Positions 1 through 10,352 of a stretch of DNA of 36,509 bases are shown here, in pieces. Below the pieces are notes generated by a model. That model had not been told where the DNA came from and searched no databases. It saw only the letters and a list, made by a program, of their open reading frames with translations. The stretch covers positions 1 through 36,509 of the forward strand of contig JAGFNK010000521.1 in the NCBI GenBank assembly GCA_025769875.1, written 5' to 3'. Each line of letters starts with the position of its first letter. Positions within the stretch are counted from its first letter, which is position 1. Position numbers and translations under genes: made by a program. The stretch comes from Russula earlei (Eukaryota > Basidiomycota > Agaricomycetes > Russulales > Russulaceae).

Positions 1-59
1 TTGGAGCCTTAACACTTACACTCCTGGGGGCTTGAAACTTTGACCATCCTTGGTCAAGC

Positions 60-1390
60 GTCTGAATGCGAGTGTTTTGAGCCTTTCACATCTGAATTGA
101 GGTGGCAGTTGCAGCTGCTTGTGGAAGATGCGGGGGCGGCAATTGGTGATTGGCGATGGTGACGATGGAAGAGGCAAAGGTGATGGGAGATGGAGGCGAT
201 GGAGACGAGGACAGCGGTGATGAGATGGCAGCTGCATGGCAGTGGTGTTGTCTTGTGGTGGCGGCGGCGTGGTCGTCTCCATTCCAGGTGGCAGCAGCGG
301 GCGTGGACAAGGAGCGGAGGTGTAGGCGGTGAGCATGAGTTCATAGACAGAGGCATAGGTGGCAAGGACTCGAGAAGGAGGATACGTGGGGCGGCTTGCA
401 CGAGGGTGGCATTTGTCATCTTGCAGTGGTGGTGGCGGGGTCGTCTCCACTGCAGGTGTTGGCAGCAGACATGGGCAAGAGCGCACGAACAGACAGGGAG
501 GTGATGTGGGAGGCGGGGTGCAGTGTGCTGTTGGCATTGGTGGCTGCCTCTCCTGCGGTGGCAGTGTGGTGGCGGCTGCTGCTCCTTTTGTGGTGCGTTG
601 TGGCTAAGTTTGTGGCCAAGGCCTTCTTGGTCTTCTGGGGTGGTGCTGGTGGTGAGAGGTTGCGATGGTGCAGTGGTGCTGGTGTCACGCAAAACTGAGA
701 CTGATGCGGTGGGCGCTGAGATGAAGACTGAGGGTGAGACCAAGGAGGCAGTGATGGACAGAACTGGTGCGGCGACAAAGACGGATGGAGCGGAGGCGAT
801 GATGGAGGGCATGGCAACGGGAAGGGAGATGGCAGTGGGCGACGCAGGGGTGACAGCAGATGGTGGGGACAGAGCAGTGGCTGGGACTAGGCCCTGGAAT
901 GGCGGCAGACGAGGCGACAGACGAGGCTGAGGGCGTGGTGATGGCGGCTGAGACTGAGATGACTGGGGCTGAGGGCATGGCAGAGATGGCAGCGGCTGGC
1001 AATACTGGCAATACAGCGGACTGGGCTGAAGTGACGAGTGCGGGCGAGGCTAAGATGGAGGCTGATGCGAAGTCAGTGGCTGGCACGACTGAGGCTACTG
1101 TGGCGGCAGACGAGACTGAGCTGGAGACGGGAGACGTAGAGGCAACAGCTGGCAATGCTGGTGCTCTGCCTGGATGAGGGCGCGGCGGCTAACAAGACGA
1201 AGACAGGGTTGGCAGTGAACGGAACTGGTATGACGGCAGATACTGAGGCTGAGGCTGGGGCCACTGGGGCGGGTGGAGCAGCTGATGGAGGTGGGCAAGA
1301 CTGAGGTGGTGGCAATAGCGAAGGTGGGTGATGCGGTGAGATTGAGACCCAGGCAGGATGGCAGAGACGTCGAAATCCCAGACATGTAAA
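60..1390. repeat. Purine-skewed low-complexity block with degenerate internal repeats
   Basis: The plus strand is rich in G and in GGTGG, GGCGG and GAGGCTGAG words. Two stretches, about 246-320 and 415-490, are imperfect copies of each other roughly 170 bp apart; on the minus strand they read in one frame as HLEWRRPRRRHHK and HLQWRRPRHHHCK. From about 700 to 1200 short GAG/GCT/ACT words give biased peptides on both strands (Ala/Ser-rich on minus, Glu/Ala/Thr-rich on plus). No known domain is visible. I read this as an old degenerate minisatellite or repeat remnant rather than a gene; a low-complexity minus-strand protein cannot be excluded. Confidence 0.5.
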
Positions 1391-2214
1391 ACCATCAGAT
1401 ACCACAAATACTTGAAATATTGTAAGACTACTTACATATTGATATGCTCCCAAAGTTTGAAGCAAATTGATGCACTAGAACATTCAGAAAAAAAGAAATT
1501 AGCATTCTGGAGTAGGGGGTAGGAGTCAACGGCAAGGATTCACGGGTGGCCAAGATCGTCGACTTTCTCTGTTTGGCAGTCACCTTGCAAAAATATTCAT
1601 AGCATGACAACAACGCACTCTAAAATTATGGCTGTCTTATAGCATCATCCTAAGATATTTGTCCACCCTTCTAATCCCTCAAAACATTCAAAATATGTTC
1701 TCAGCTCCCATAAAGCATTGCATTGGTTTAGGTGGCCAACTACCCGACCTGATACAGTAGGTGTCACCACCAAATACTAATCTGTTTCCATGGTTTGGAA
1801 TTCCTAATGTAAGGGAGCATGTAGTACTAATCTCAGTCTTGTATGTAAAAGATTGAGGGAAAAAACAAAACTAGTTTGGATTATTTACACATACAGCCCG
1901 GGATTGTCATGTTCATCCACCACCTGGTGGCTGCACACCCCATATGTCCTGAGATGTAATCTTGGAGATGTTGTGATTCCCAACTGCAGGTGAGCTCGAT
2001 CGCGAGCACACGAAGCCGAGTGAGGGATCCCCTCACTCAGGACATATACCCAGGACTGTCCTTAGCATCTCCGAGTTGAACTAGTTATTTACACTCAGTT
2101 CATACCTAGTCTAGTTAATTGACATAGACGCTGATTGGGTCGACTGGTTCGTCATTTGGATACCATTCACTTACCTCCTGCCTACTTAAATGAGTAGATA
2201 GTTTACCCTTGCTC
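1391..2214. other. No recognisable gene
   Basis: AT-richer intergenic sequence. All three forward and three reverse frames are closed at short intervals. A small self-complementary area with GATCGCGAGC and a CCTCACTC direct repeat lies near 1990-2045, but I see no coding or transposon signature. Confidence 0.5.
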
Positions 2215-2412
2215 CTCAGTGATTGCTCACGTGCGCGAGTCACTGAGGTGTGTTCCCACTTACTTATCGTTCCTTACGTTCCATAAAGCTCATACTTGAA
2301 TAGTACAGTTGTTACATTATTCAGGTAAATATATATCCACAGTGATCGCTCACGTGCACGAGTCACTGAGTACAGTCGTTCACATTATTCAGCGATTCTC
2401 ACGTGTGCGAAT
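2215..2412. repeat. Three CACGTG-centred palindromes with an interspersed direct repeat
   Basis: Copy 1 (2215-2247) is a near-perfect 33-nt palindrome with outer arms CTCAGTGA and TCACTGAG around CACGTG at 2228-2233. Copy 2 (about 2340-2368) repeats it with a few changes around CACGTG at 2351-2356. Copy 3 (2395-2412) is weaker, with arms ATTC and GAAT around CACGTG at 2400-2405. A direct repeat (TACAGT.GTT.ACATTATTCAG) is present at about 2303-2323 and 2371-2392. CACGTG is the core site of bHLH (E-box) factors, so regulatory use is possible; DNA hairpins from an old element are the alternative. Confidence 0.6.
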
Positions 2413-2958
2413 GTGCAGGTCTCCTTCAACGCTGCATACACTCACCCAAAACAACCCTTCCATACCCCCAATAAACTGTTTAGTTTCTACAGGTGATCTT
2501 CCTGGTAACGCAGCCGCTCCGATTCTAGTGTTTGCCACCTGAGCTCGTAGATTTTCAGATGTGATCCCGGAATTGGCAACGTGACCCTTCAGCGTGTTCA
2601 TCGGTATGTCCGTCTCCGCGAGAAATTTTCTCACCACTTGCACCTTTTCGGCCGCCCTGTCGTCTCCGATGCCGGTTAAGCTCTTCTTCATCTTCGCCTG
2701 GGAGTTGTACACCCTCTCCAGCTGGTAATGTACATCTTTGCTGCATAAATTCTGTATTCTTTGCTGCTGGGGCGTACTGGATTCGGGATTAGCATTTCTG
2801 CAAGGCTAAGTAAATTTCTGGGGTAAAGAGAACATGAAGAGGTCGGCGTACCCTGAAGGACTCGCGAACGATGGAGCGATGCCAAGAGCGAGGCAGAATA
2901 TGCCAAAAACAGAGGTCCACATGTACTTCTTTGGGTAGTAATATAGATTTTTTGAAGG
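2389..2958 (-). CDS. Unidentified spliced gene fragment with one membrane-like segment
   Basis: I do not recognise this protein. Two minus-strand exons, 2958-2852 and 2797-2389, join in phase across a 54-nt intron (2798-2851) with a GTACGC donor and a TTGCAG acceptor. The first exon reads YYYPKKYMWTSVFGIFCLAL, which looks like a transmembrane segment after a basic patch; the second is hydrophilic and probably helical (LERVYNSQAKMKKSL, then DDRAAEKVQVVRKFLAE). A further upstream exon may lie around 3010-3100 with donor GTACTG at about 3027. The 3' end is uncertain: without another intron the frame stops at 2389, inside the palindrome cluster. It could be a truncated host gene. The intron phase match is the main support. 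Confidence 0.4.
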
Positions 2959-3433
2959 CTGTCAAAAGCTGTATGAACAAGACAGCGGCGTAGAAAGTTT
3001 AGAAAGAAATTCTCCATAACCAGTACCTGCTGGCAATGTCGTGAATTGGAATTATCGCACCTAGAGAGAGTTTGCATGGCTTTATACTGGGGCGTGTCCA
3101 CTGCCACACTGCCCTCCACCGTATCAAACCATCAAATCAAACCATCACGATCTTGGCTGACCCAATGATGCCCCCACGTCCTGATGTTCCGGCCCAGCCC
3201 GGCTCAAAACCGGTCAGTCGAGCCAAGCCAAGCCAACTGACCTACCTCCCCCCCAAACTCACATTTCCATAAAAGGAAATTATTACAAATCTTATGCACA
3301 TGTTGAGTGTGAGAATAAAATATTGAAAACAATCCTCTTTGGAACTACAACATGGACTCTCCAAACACAACAGATAAAAATTCTCCTCCTGTTATTGCTG
3401 TTTTCAGCACACTTGGCAGAGCTTGAATTCCAC
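2959..3433. other. No firm gene; contains GGCCCAGCC-type words
   Basis: The upper part (to about 3110) may hold an upstream exon of the gene at 2389-2958. At 3190-3250 are tandem-like GCCCAGCCCGGC and GCCAAGCCAAGCC words; similar GGCCCAGC/CCGGCC words recur at 18005-18130, suggesting a dispersed low-complexity repeat. The rest is AT-rich and closed in all frames. Confidence 0.4.
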
Positions 3434-3735
3434 CCAAATTGGTGCAGAAAACCCCCTCAAATGTGCGGGATGAATATCTAACTCAAAACACCTTCAATTC
3501 ATATGAAACCTATTGTCCCTGAATTGCCTGAATGAGGGCTAGGCAGCCCCATTGTTTTCATGAGATTTGAGTGAGAATTGGTGGAGCTGGACTCAAGCCA
3601 CCTCCACATGTGTATTAGATGAATTACAACTCAAAATCATGGTCAATATCTATTATTTTGCCCTCATGTTGTACCCATGGGCTATCTTGAGGCAGCCCCA
3701 TAGTGTTTTTGACTGGGAGGAGCACCTAGCAGGAA
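3434..3735. repeat. Diverged tandem dimer, about 145 bp per unit
   Basis: Two successive stretches share, in the same order, AATTGGTG, CTCAA, ATGTG, GATGAAT.., AACTCAAAA, a CCCT/CCCTC block and a final AGGCAGCCCCAT.GTTTT motif (about 3551 and 3692). This indicates an old tandem duplication. No open frame spans it. Element 1 inserted just to its right. Confidence 0.45.
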
Positions 3736-3750
3736 TGTGATATACAGGTG

Positions 3751-3755
3751 GGAAC
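3751..3755. repeat. Left target-site duplication of element 1 (GGAAC)
   Basis: GGAAC lies directly before the left LTR and is repeated directly after the right LTR. A 5-bp duplication is the expected size for Ty3/gypsy integrases. Confidence 0.9.
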
Positions 3756-4679
3756 TGTCAAGACTCACTGTTGAACTATCCAGTTCAAGAGCGAGGGATA
3801 AGCTCGAAGACGAGTCGATAGACGTCCAAGACCGCGTGGGCAAGGAGTAGAACCCAGAGGAGCAACAAATACCAGAGAGGTATTGTTACTGTGAGAGTAG
3901 AACAATCACGCAGGGAAGAGGCCAGGATAGTCACAAGGGGATGGTCCTTAAAGGAGTATCCCAGGAATGGAGAGTGCCGTAAACAAATGGACAGTCTGAG
4001 GACTGTCCGCTACTTTATTGAGCGCTTATATACTACAAGAGAGCTGCTAAATAGGGAACAAGTCGTAACCTTGTTATCAAGCACAATAGAGTGATGAGTA
4101 AGAAGTCAGAGGATGCTTACTGAGCATGCTCAGTCATGCTCAGTAAGCTGCTGAGTAAGAAGCTCCTCTTGATGAGTAAGAGCTTACATTGTCCACGTGT
4201 TTACTGTTTTAGTGCACGTGCAAGCACCTGATTCATTTCCTGTTAGTTTAGGGCCGGTCATTTGAGGACTTGTAGTTTGGTTAGGGAATGGTGTTATCTT
4301 GTAAGGCCCTTATATAGTTCTATTAAGGTCCTTAGTGTTGCCTTATAGTTCGTTCTATAGTTATTAGAGTTGGTCTAATAACGCGTTGTAGGGCCTTTGA
4401 TACTAGGTTAGCACCTATTGTAGAGTTTCTAGGGTCGTTCTAGAGGGTCCTTAGGAAGGCCCTAATACTGTCTTTTGTCGCTAGAAGGGTTGCCTTTAAG
4501 TGGGGCTTGCTGTATGTCGATTGTGCCGAGAATCGCTCGCGCAACAATGCGCACGCGATATTGTGGACACCTCTACTCACCCCTTTTGCTCGTGTGAACA
4601 GGGTGGCATCATAGAGGCTGGGTTTCCTCCTATAAGGAAGGGTCCTTCAAGGGCCCTCTCCGGGGAATGGTTCATGACA
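3756..4679 (-). repeat. 3' LTR of element 1
   Basis: 924 bp with TGTCA..TGACA termini. Relative to the 5' LTR it lacks about 34 bp in the repeated CCTAATA/CTTAGAG area. It carries the same TATA box (4025-4032), palindrome (4120-4133) and splice-donor-like U5 end as the other copies. Confidence 0.92.
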
Positions 4680-4695
4680 TTCATCCCCTCTTTAT
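4680..4695 (-). promoter_or_regulatory. Polypurine tract of element 1
   Basis: Sense sequence ATAAAGAGGGGATG followed by AA lies directly upstream of the 3' LTR. This is the expected primer for plus-strand DNA synthesis. An exact 14-nt copy lies inside pol at 6265-6278. Confidence 0.8.
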
Positions 4696-7600
4696 GACTT
4701 AGTTGCTCCTGCAACTATGTTATTAGACTTAGGCATTGTTGGGTACTGTCGGTGAAAGGCCTTTACAGCCTCTTTGGCTTTAGTTAGGTTTGACGCGGGC
4801 TCCCAAGTGTTCTCTGCCGCGGGGTACCCTTTCCACTGTACTAGGTATTGAATGCCTCTACGGTTGGGGGAATGTCTGGACGCTAAGACTTTGTCCACTT
4901 CATACTGTTCCTCCCCTTCTATTATAGTAGGGGGGGGTTGTTTGAAATTAGGGCCGTGGGCAATGGTCTCTTTATATGGTTTGATCAGGGAATTATGGAA
5001 GACTGGATGTATCCTCCATGTCTTTGGTAGTTCCAGGCGTACGTTGACTGGGTATGAGGTGACCACCTTGAAAGGTCCGTATCGTCGAGGGGCTATCTTG
5101 GCTTTTGGGTGTGTTGTCTTCAGATTAGTGGCTTCTAGCCAGACTAAGTCTCCTGACTTAAACTGGTACTTGGGGAAGTGGGAACTGGGCTGTCCCATTA
5201 GTGCTGCGGCATTCCGGAGGGAGGCTGCGACCTCCTCTCTAAGTAGATCTAGTTGTTGCAGACGTTCCAGGACGGAAGGGAACTTGGTATTGAAATTGAA
5301 AGGGGGGGCAAATGTCGGATTGAAGCCATACCATATTTCAAAGGGGGCTTTGTGGGTTGCACTATGGGTGCGTGCGTTATGAGCGAACTCCATGAATGGG
5401 ACTAGTTCGGCCCAGTTATCTTGTTGGTGGTTACAGAAGATCCTCAAATACTGTTCTAATTCTTGGTTGACCCTTTCTGTTTCCCCATCTGATTGGGGGT
5501 GGTATGCCGTACTAAGGGAGGACTTAACATTTAGTTTCTTCCATAGTTCTTGGGTAACTTTTGCTGCGAACTGAGGACCTCGGTCGGAGATGATTTGAGT
5601 TGGTAACCCTACTCGTCTCCACACGTTGTTCATGATTAGAGAGGCAGTATCCTCTGCATTGATGGTCTTGTGACATGGGGAGATGATGGTAGCTTTACTA
5701 AAGCGGTCCACCACTACTAGTAGGCTGTCATACCCTTGAGAGAGAGGTAGATCGACAATGAAGTCCATGGTGATGCTGTCCCAGATCTTGCCCACAGGGG
5801 TGATAGGGACTAGGGGTACGGTCGTTGTTGGGCGGTTCTTTGTGCTTTGACATATAGCACAACCATCTACATAGTTCTTGACAAATGTTAACATTCCTGG
5901 CCACCAATAGTTACGGCTTATTAGTTCGTAGGTCTTCCATTGACCCGGGTGGCCAGTGGCTAAGGAATCATGGTGTACTTTGAGGACTGTTCGTCTTAGT
6001 GCGTCTGATCTTGGGACATAGACTTTTCCTTTGAAGAGAATCAGTCCTTCTTCTAAGTTCCAGTCCTGCAAGCCTTTTGTAAGGCGACGGGGGCCATTCT
6101 TCAGGATGGTTTCTAAGGCCTCTTTGACTTCCGGGTCAGTAGTCTTTGCTGGAACGTAGTTGTTTTCTTAGTTCGAAGTCCCCTATGGGTTCCGTTGTGG
6201 ATGGTCGGGTTGCCCTAATTTTAAAAAATTGCTGGTCGAGCAGGACCTGTGCGTCATTTTCATGCATCCCCTCTTTATAGTCTGGCCGCCTGGACAGACC
6301 GTCGGCTTTGTTTTGGGTTCCCGGGTGGTGAATAATGTGGAAATTGAATGCGCTAAGCAGTAAAGCCCACCGAGCTTGTCGCCGAGTGAGTTTCTGTTTT
6401 GTCATGAAGTATGTGAGGTTGTGGTGGTCTGTCCACAATTCCACAGGGTGTTTAGCACCTTCTAAGTAGTGTCGGAAATGCCAAAGCGAGGAAACTATAG
6501 CCAAAAGTTCTTTGTCGTAGATCATATAGTTTCTTTGAGCAGGATCTAATGATTTGGAGAAGTATGCCACCGGGTGGTATCGGTTTAGTTCATCCGGCTG
6601 TTCTAAAATGGAGCCGACCGCAAAGTCGCTTGCGTCGCAGATCAAGCGGAATGGTCGTGAATGGTCAGGGAGCATCAAGACGGGTGCCCTTTGTGAACGC
6701 TTCAATAAGGATGCGGAAGGCTTTTTCCTCTTCGGACCCCCAGTGAAATGGGTGGTCCTTCTTGGTTAAATTAAACAATGGTCGGGCTAGATGGGAATAC
6801 TGGTGTATGAAACGTCTGTAGAAGTTACAAAAGCCTAAGAAGGCTTGAACTTCGGTGATATTACTAGGGGTTGGCCATTGTGTAATGCCTATGAGTTTAT
6901 CTGAGTCCATTGATATGCGTCCTTGTGAAATGTGTATGCCTAGATAACTGATGGATGTTTGACGGAAAGCGCACTTTTCCGGCTTTAGGTATAAGTCATG
7001 GTCTTGTAGGATTTTAAGGACCTTGTGTGTCCATTGATCTAAGTCATGGACGGTGTTTGCAAGGATTAGTATATCGTCTAGATATACCACAACGTGTCCT
7101 GTTGTGATCAGTGGTGCTAAGATATTGTTCATGAATCGTTGGAATGTGGCTGGTGCATTACAAAGGCCGAAGGTCATTATAAGTGGTTCGAAGAGGCCTA
7201 AAGGTGTCTTAAAGGCTGCAAGGTGTTCATCACCTTGTCGCAGGCGGATGTTATTGTATCCCCATCGTACGTCAAACTTTGTGAAGTACTGTGCCCCTTG
7301 TAGTTTGTCAATGAGATCCGGGATTAATGGCAGGGGGTAGGCATCTTTGATAGTGGCGGCATTAAGTCCTCGATAGTCTTGTACTGGTCGCAAGGCACCT
7401 CCTTTCTTTTCTACAAAGAAAAATGGGCTAGCTATTGGTGCTTTGGAAGGGCGGATAGTCCCCCGTCTGAGGTGTTCGTCTAGATACTCCTTCAAGGCTA
7501 TTAATTCCTTAGGAGTGAGTCTATAGATGCCACAGTCCCTTCGTGAGGATTCTGGTTTGAGGTTAATGGCATGATCCCATGGTGCATGAGCAGGGAGGCG

Positions 7601-8422
7601 TTGGGACGCTTGTTCGTCAAATACACTTTGCCAGACTTTAAATTCTGTTGGGATTAGTTTCTCGAGGGGTTGTGTTGGCTGACTGTCCTTTGCCAGTTTG
7701 GTAGATGTTGTACTCTTTGCCTGGATTCGTAGTGGGTGACGTTGGAAGGCATTGTAAATGTGTTGATCAACAAGGGGTTCTTCCTTGTCCATGGTATCTC
7801 GAAATATTAATGCTGCTTCATGCTTGAATGATGGCTCTTCCTCTGCTGGAATTGTGAGGGCTTTTATCGATCCCGCGTGTGTACTGTGGGTCGATGGGAC
7901 TGTTATGGAGGGTTGTGTCATTACACACGTTGCTGGACAGTTCTGTAATGTGATAGTGTCGTTGGTCCAGTTGATATCTGGGTTATGGTGTCGTAGCCAA
8001 TCAGTACCCAGGATAATATCGTGGTCTCCGATGTTGGTAACAAGAAATTCTGCTTGTTCGTCATGTGTACCTCCCATTGCTTTGATTCGTAGTCGTTGGA
8101 TGGTGCTATATCTGATTAAACCATTAGTGTTTGTGGTGCCGTCTACATTCTGTGCTGGTAGGGGTCTTTGTAAGTTGCGGAGGTGGAGATTATGTTGATT
8201 CACAAATTGTTCGTGGATGATCATTCCTTCTGCCCCACTGTCTATGAGGGCACTTGCACCGATTTCCTTGCCGCTGAGTTTCCCCACGAGTGTTACTTTC
8301 AAGGCTATGGAAGGGGATCTTATATTCTTTGTAAAGACTTTGGGGTAATTGATTTGTACGGGTATAGTGGCAATCTGTACCGTATTCCTTAGCGGTGCAC
8401 TAAGGGGTTCTATCAAAAATCC
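4692..8422 (-). CDS. pol: Element 1 Pol: protease, RT, RNase H, integrase, chromodomain (two single-base frame breaks)
   Basis: Pol is entered from gag by a likely -1 frameshift at 8416-8422. Protease has ALIDSGAEG near 8245 and ends with IILGTDWL. RT has the FTKFDVRWGYNNI block and the catalytic YLDD box near 7077. RNase H has ICDASDFAVGS, then DKELLAI and WTDHHNL. Integrase has the zinc domain (HHDSLATGHPG..CAICQ) and the DDE residues in TMDF (about 5760), IISDRGPQF (about 5580) and SDGETERVNQ (about 5490). The C-terminal chromodomain (YLVQWKGYPAAENTWEP, about 4765-4900) places it among chromoviruses. One extra base near 6688 separates RT from RNase H, and one near 6156 separates RNase H from integrase; no nonsense codons interrupt the rest. 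It ends just before the polypurine tract with no extension. Confidence 0.92.
6265..6278 (-). promoter_or_regulatory. Internal (central) polypurine tract copy in pol
   Basis: The sense sequence ATAAAGAGGGGATG is identical over 14 nt to the tract beside the 3' LTR (4682-4695). It lies in the linker between RNase H and integrase (codons for YKEGMHE). Central tracts at comparable pol positions are known in lentiviruses and Ty1. Here it is a prediction from sequence identity. Confidence 0.6.
8387..8422 (-). promoter_or_regulatory. -1 ribosomal frameshift signal at the gag-pol junction of element 1
   Basis: In gag phase the RNA reads G GAU UUU UGA, so heptamer GGAUUUU (8422-8416) is followed at once by the gag stop. 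Pol continues in the -1 frame (GGA UUU UUG). After 10 nt comes an 8-bp hairpin, CCUUAGUG/CGCUAAGG with a CAC loop (8405-8387). GGAUUUA is a known site in MMTV pro-pol. Element 4 keeps the heptamer, the 10-nt spacing and a hairpin with compensatory changes. Confidence 0.72.
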
Positions 8423-10169
8423 ATAGGAGCAGAATGGGGACGTGGAATGTTAGCGGCGAGACTTTCTCGCCAAGTTACAAGGGAAGCAATAGGAACTGGG
8501 TCGGTGTCTTTCTGTTCAGGTTGTTCTTCCTGAATGGTAGCTGAACGGACTGCAGTCTGTGAGGATTGTCCGGGGCGACGAGCACGGGCAGCAGCTTTCT
8601 TAGACCTGCATTCTTTGGCCATGTGGTTGGGTTTGCCGCAATAATAGCACAGTTTTAATTCTGTGCGTCGTTGTTTCTCAGCTTTCGTGAGCGTGTTACG
8701 GGGGGCATTGTTGTTCCATCGTTGTTCACCTGGTTCCCCTTGATAGAGATTGATCTCTACTGGAGTATCCGGGTCATTAGTACCTAGACCTCTTGTTCGT
8801 ACTGGCGGTTTTCCTGTACGGAATGATGGTGACATCCACATGTGATACACTTGATCGAATTCGCGTGCTTTCTTGACCAGTGCTGCCAAGGTGGTAGGCT
8901 GCAGGTGTTATACCCAATATCTTGGTGTGAATCCCTTGATTCAGGTTACGGCGGAAAGCAAACATCTTAGTGTTCTCATCTGCTTGGGAGCGGGTCGCAT
9001 GATGGGACCACTTTTGGTACCATTCATTGAACGGGGTGTTGCCTTGTCGCAGGGAGTGCATTAAGGCATTTGATTCTAATTGCGCATCTGCTGGAATGAA
9101 GTGGTCGGCGAAGGCTGTCTTAAAGTCTTGCCAAGTGCCATAGTTGATTGGTTGTAAGGCCTGAGCCTTTGTCGTTAGTTCTCGGGCCCATGTCCCTGCT
9201 GGGGTACCTATCTTGAAGTGAGTAAGGGCCGCTGCGACTCTTTTCCCTTCATCTGGAAATGAGTCCAGGTTGATGTAGTAGTAGTTGTCCAAGGCAGCCC
9301 AGAATGTCTCCGCATTCTCCGCTTTGCCATCAAAGGCTTCTGGGGCAGTCCCAATGATACGATTCTGTTGTACCTGGGCAGGAGCTGGTGCCGCCATCGG
9401 AGCGGGTTGTACAGGAGGTGGTGGCGGTACTGGAGCTGGTGGTGCAGGGGGTACGGGTGGTGCTGCTTGTGCAGGTGCTGCCGGTGGTGGTGCTGGTGGA
9501 GCTGGTGTTGTTCGAACTCTGATTGAACGAACAGGAGTTTGTGTTGTTCGTGTAGGAGATGGAGGTGGTGGCGGGGGCGCCGCTACTGTGCGTTGTCCTA
9601 CTGTTACGGGAGTGGGAAGATGGCTTGGTTCGGGGGAGTCGAAACCTCCTGGTACTCTAGAGGGGCCTGGTGTTGGAGTGTTCCCTCGCGCTGGGGTGAG
9701 GGCTCTGGTAACTTGTGATAGAACCCTTGATGCGGTTTCTACTGTGGCTTCAAGGGTGCGGGTGACTTCTGCTTGCTCAGCCTCTTCCTGAGCGGTCGAG
9801 AAATCGACTGGCTTGTGGTTTCGGTATGTGAATAGTTCGAGATTCCTACTCCAGTGAACTGTTCGACCTTGGAATGACGCAGTTCCAGTGAGGAGGTCAA
9901 AATTGCGAAGAAAGGCGATTTCTGGGATGAGGGTTCGAAGGGTTTCTGGAGTGAGTTCCACGTCCTCTTCGTCCCAGTCTTTCCTTGCGTCTAGGGTCCA
10001 AGGGTCGTAGAGGGTATCGTATTGGGTGACTGCTCGGTTCTCTGCAGTAGCCACTATAGTATTCTCCAGTGATGTTATAGTCGACGTTTCGGAAGAGGAC
10101 AGGAATTTGTAGTTGTTCACTTTCTGTAAGGGGTCTTCGGGAAACCTCTTCTTCCGGACTTTGGCTCAT
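8413..10169 (-). CDS. gag: Element 1 Gag (two single-base frame breaks)
   Basis: Gag starts at ATG 10169-10167 (MSQSPEEEVSRRPL), the first ATG after the predicted transcription start. The N-terminal frame shifts by one base near 10040 into the frame with LYDPWTLDARKDWDEED. Then come a Pro/Ala-rich linker (about 9400-9600), a capsid-like helical domain (ETFWAALDNYYYIN..DFKTAFADHF..FAFRRNLNQGI), another one-base shift near 8897, and a CCHC zinc knuckle CYYCGKPNHMAKEC typical of nucleocapsid. It ends MDF-stop at 8413 in the slippery site. Element 4 aligns without these shifts at both sites (for example ILGITPTPTTLAALVK). Gag should assemble cytoplasmic particles and bind the RNA. Confidence 0.85.
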
Positions 10170-10172
10170 TCA

Positions 10173-10349
10173 CTAACGATGCCAATCTTGGTGCCACGGA
10201 CAATACGGGTCCTTACAGAAGTAGGGGTGTTCTAGAGAGTGGCGGTGTTCTTCTGGCGTTCGATAATAGATGCGCCCAATGAAGCGTATGGGTTTGTAAA
10301 GGTTCTCCCCCTTTACAACTTCTGCGTATGTTGCTGGCCGAATGATGGG
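10173..10349 (-). CDS. Cys/His module, second copy (element 1)
   Basis: This minus-strand frame without any ATG reads PATYAEVVKGENLYKP, then about 20 variable residues, then HPYFCKDPYCPWHQDWHR, followed by TAG TGA and immediately the gag ATG in the same frame. The C-x4-C-x2-H cluster looks metal-binding. It matches the copy at 10353-10547 and one in element 3, with many synonymous third-base differences, so the protein frame appears selected. How it is translated is unclear: readthrough, reinitiation or splicing. I know of no named family for it. Confidence 0.55.
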   Translation of the reverse strand, partial: PIIRPATYAEVVKGENLYKPIRFIGRIYYRTPEEHRHSLEHPYFCKDPYCPWHQDWHR

Positions 10350-10352
10350 CTA

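Noticed and set aside
54..1155. Low-complexity proteins on the minus strand at 54-812 and 685-1155
   Set aside because: Composition is biased on both strands, no domain or splice logic is visible, and internal DNA repeats explain the open frames.
3891..4094. Repeated 67-codon ORF (MRVEQSRREEARIV) in each LTR copy
   Set aside because: It lies antisense to R-U5 of the LTR and recurs only because the LTR recurs.
9285..9791. Plus-strand Gly/Ala-rich ORF at 9285-9791 and similar ones at 31273-31551
   Set aside because: They are antisense shadows of the Pro-rich linker of gag in elements 1 and 3.
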